Assembly: GCA_021820805.1 (NCBI GenBank)
Contig: JAKADF010000135.1
Span: forward strand, 1-8,016
DNA length: 8,016 nucleotides
Reading direction: 5' to 3'
DNA from: Bacillota bacterium
GTDB lineage: Bacteria > Bacillota > Bacilli > Alicyclobacillales > Alicyclobacillaceae
Shown here: positions 6,275-8,016 of the stretch, one piece after another
Position numbering within the stretch: position 1 is the stretch's first letter
How the letters are laid out: each line of letters starts with the position of its first letter
Translations under genes and position numbers: made by a program
The notes under the pieces: generated by a model
What the model saw: the letters and a program-made list of their open reading frames with translations, nothing else
What the model was told of the DNA's origin: nothing
Databases searched by the model: none

Positions 6275-7597
6275 GTGGCAGGAGGGACACTAGTATCATC
6301 GGTTGGAGCAAGTGCGACGAAAAAAGTGAAAAATCATATTATCCCATGGATTATTGTACTGTACGTTGTCGCTTTTCTAGACCGTGTAAATACAGGTTAC
6401 GCTGCTTTAACGATGAATAAAGCACTTAGCATTTCTGCAAGCGCTTTTGGACTTGTTGCAGGTATATTCTTTATTGGTTATTTTATTTTCGAGGTTCCAA
6501 GTAATATGCTGTTGCATAAAATTGGTGCTCGAATTTGGATCGCACGTATTCTATTAAGCTGGGGCATTGTGGCAATGTTAACAGCAGTGGCGCAGAGTGT
6601 ATTGCATCTTTATATACTACGTTTTCTGCTCGGTGCTGCTGAGGCTGGTTTCTTCCCTGGAATTATTCTGTATGTAACGTTTTGGTTCCGCAGAGAAGAC
6701 CAAGCACGTGCCTTTGCGTTATTCATGACTGCGCTGGCACTTTCTAGTATCATTGGTGCACCTGTTTCAGGGTTAATTCTTGACCATGTCCATTGGGGGG
6801 GAATTGCTAGTTGGCGGTGGCTGTACATCTTAGAAGGTGTGCCGGCAATCATTTGTGGAGTTCTTACATTCTTTATAATGCCTGACCGACCGAACAATGC
6901 AAAATGGTTAACACAGGAAGAAAAGGATTGGCTGAACGGGGAACTTGAGAAGGAACGGCAAGAAACGTTAAGCAAGCGAGCACTGACATTGGGTCAAGTG
7001 TTTAAAAACGGCCGTGTGTGGCTATTATCTCTTATCTACCTGTGTATTGTTATTGGACTATACGGAATTGGATTCTGGATGCCGCAAATCATTAAGTCAC
7101 TGTCTTCTGTTTTCTCAAATACAGCCGTGGGCTTTTTAACAATGATCCCTTACATTGTTGCTGCTCTTGCAATGATTTGGGTTGGACGCAGGTCTGACAG
7201 AACAATGGAACGCCGCTGGCATGCTGCAATTCCACCGTTTATAGCTGGTATTGCAATGCTTCTGCTCGGACAAACTTCAAGTCCATTTTGGTCGATTGTC
7301 TTACTGAGCATACTTACAGCAGGGATTTACAGCTTTTTTGGCCCGTTCTGGTCCTTACCTGGTTTGTTCTTGACTGAGGCATCAGCTGCTGTTGGTATTG
7401 CTATAATAAATTCGGTGGGTAACCTTGGAGGCTTTTTCGGTCCTTATATTATTGGTTATGTTAAAAATACAACTGGCAGCGTATACAGCGGTTTAGTTGT
7501 ATTAGCCATATTCCTAATTTTGGGCACTGTTTTAGTCCTATCCATGAAAAAACAAAGTGTGACAGCTTCATCTGGAAAAGATGTAGTAAATATGTAA
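6275..7597 (+). CDS. MFS transporter, anion:cation symporter (ACS) family
   Basis: The 440-residue protein has about 12 membrane segments split by a charged central loop (about 203-245). ACS-family marks are visible: FLDRVNTGYAAL (34-45), EVPSNMLLHKIGARIW (73-88), RFLLGAAEAGFFPGIILYVTFWF (116-138), SWRWLYILEGVPAI (179-192), MPDRPNNAKWLTQEEK (202-217) and the loop 8-9 motif GRRSDRTMERRWH (304-316). ACS carriers bring organic anions such as sugar acids, dicarboxylates or phthalate into the cell with protons or sodium ions. The substrate cannot be fixed from sequence. The GTG start is set by AAGGAGG, and the next in-frame ATG is at codon 47, inside the first membrane region. The gene is monocistronic with a strong terminator. 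A link to the DRL-like/GntR module 3 kb upstream is possible but unproven. Confidence 0.9.
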   Translation: MAGGTLVSSVGASATKKVKNHIIPWIIVLYVVAFLDRVNTGYAALTMNKALSISASAFGLVAGIFFIGYFIFEVPSNMLLHKIGARIWIARILLSWGIVAMLTAVAQSVLHLYILRFLLGAAEAGFFPGIILYVTFWFRREDQARAFALFMTALALSSIIGAPVSGLILDHVHWGGIASWRWLYILEGVPAIICGVLTFFIMPDRPNNAKWLTQEEKDWLNGELEKERQETLSKRALTLGQVFKNGRVWLLSLIYLCIVIGLYGIGFWMPQIIKSLSSVFSNTAVGFLTMIPYIVAALAMIWVGRRSDRTMERRWHAAIPPFIAGIAMLLLGQTSSPFWSIVLLSILTAGIYSFFGPFWSLPGLFLTEASAAVGIAIINSVGNLGGFFGPYIIGYVKNTTGSVYSGLVVLAIFLILGTVLVLSMKKQSVTASSGKDVVNM

Positions 7598-7635
7598 GCC
7601 TGGTATAGATAACTTTAAGGCGCAATATATAAGAT

Positions 7636-7668
7636 AAGGCTCTTCCGATATAAAGGAAGGGCCTTTTT
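7636..7668 (+). terminator. Rho-independent terminator after the MFS gene
   Basis: AAGGCTCTTCC (7636-7646) pairs with GGAAGGGCCTT (7655-7665) over 11 positions with one G-T pair, around an eight-base loop. It runs directly into TTTTT (7664-7668). It ends the transporter transcript about 40 bases after the stop. Confidence 0.93.
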
Positions 7669-7742
7669 GCGATTAGATGCTGACTCTGCAACTGTGTCGA
7701 TATTCTTGGACAGTTTTGTTACATTTGAAATAAGTAGTACAT

Positions 7743-7750
7743 AAGGAGGG
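7743..7750 (+). promoter_or_regulatory. Ribosome binding site fixing a TTG start
   Basis: AAGGAGGG lies six bases before TTG at 7757. No in-frame ATG or GTG occurs near it, so it decides the start of the partial zinc-ribbon gene. Confidence 0.75.
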
Positions 7751-7756
7751 CTTCCT

Positions 7757-8016
7757 TTGGGATTTTACCGCTGCAATCAATGTTTTAATGTTCAAAATGA
7801 AGAAGGAACTTGTAAATCCTGCGGGAATGAAATTACAGTTTCAATATCTGATGAAACCCTTAAGAAACTTGAGTACATATCTAAGGTCCTTGTTGAGGGT
7901 GGCTTTCACGTTTATGGAGATCCGAGCCAGGATGGATTTAAAATATTCTATGATGGCAGCGGTTTAGCCGCTGTTTGCCACTATGAGTTGGATTCTGCGC
8001 CAGAAAAGCGTTCAAT
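7757..8016 (+). CDS. Zinc-ribbon protein, 3' end beyond the window
   Basis: The frame stays open for 86 codons to the window edge. It begins with TTG six bases after a strong AAGGAGGG. Residues 4-22 form a compact treble-clef or ribbon-like motif, C6-x2-C9 and C19-x2-C22 (YRCNQC, then GTCKSCG), which should bind one zinc ion. After it comes a mixed region with a likely helix (SDETLKKLEYISKVLVEGG, about 32-50) and strands such as FKIFYDG and LAAVCHYEL. I do not recognise the rest. Short N-terminal ribbons of this sort occur in small cytosolic adaptor or nucleic-acid-binding proteins. It is a separate unit behind the MFS terminator. The gene is real with fair confidence, and its function is unknown. 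Confidence 0.65.
   Translation, partial: MGFYRCNQCFNVQNEEGTCKSCGNEITVSISDETLKKLEYISKVLVEGGFHVYGDPSQDGFKIFYDGSGLAAVCHYELDSAPEKRS

Noticed and set aside
6436..6449. CcpA cre-like site TGCAAGCGCTTTTG
   Set aside because: It lies within the transporter coding sequence, deviates from the cre consensus at both ends, and is explained by the codons for SASAFG.

Overview
The window looks like chromosomal DNA from a spore-former-type Firmicute (Bacilli). The grounds are strong AAGGAGG-type ribosome binding sites, frequent TTG and GTG starts, rho-independent hairpins with T-runs, an ABC-F protein very close to Bacillus YkpA, and a BstA/YfiT-like bacillithiol transferase. Moderate G+C would suit the Alicyclobacillaceae or a relative, but that placement is inference. 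There is no RNA gene, insertion sequence, CRISPR array or prophage signature.

Layout: 1-304 is AT-rich non-coding DNA ending in a bidirectional terminator. A minus-strand DinB/YfiT-family gene (305-823) diverges from a two-gene plus-strand unit. That unit is a COG4091-type oxidoreductase (DXR-II/DRL-like, with a C-terminal SAF domain; 1122-2447) followed by a FadR-subfamily GntR regulator (2541-3257), closed by a terminator at 3284-3327. The intergenic DNA between them carries a cluster of palindromes next to the DinB-family gene. It also carries an extended -10 with a GT-N3-AC operator-like palindrome just downstream, in front of the oxidoreductase gene. Next come a minus-strand YkpA-like ABC-F ATPase (3345-4901) and a divergent small membrane protein of the DUF423/YwdK family (5045-5404). 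An unrecognised minus-strand protein (5497-6069) then diverges from an MFS transporter of the anion:cation symporter (ACS) type (6275-7597), which ends in a strong terminator. A zinc-ribbon protein (7757 onward) runs off the right edge.

The clearest functional module is the oxidoreductase plus GntR pair. It is probably an autoregulated unit acting on a phosphorylated sugar or sugar-acid-like substrate. The ACS transporter 3 kb away could supply such a substrate, but terminators and unrelated genes separate the two, so this link is only a hypothesis. The ABC-F protein, the DUF423 protein and the bacillithiol transferase are housekeeping or stress-type genes. I saw no clearly new multi-gene system. 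The points most worth a second look are the substrate of the DRL-like enzyme, the two palindrome arrays, the overlapping ATG/GTG start of the transporter, and the two uncharacterised proteins.
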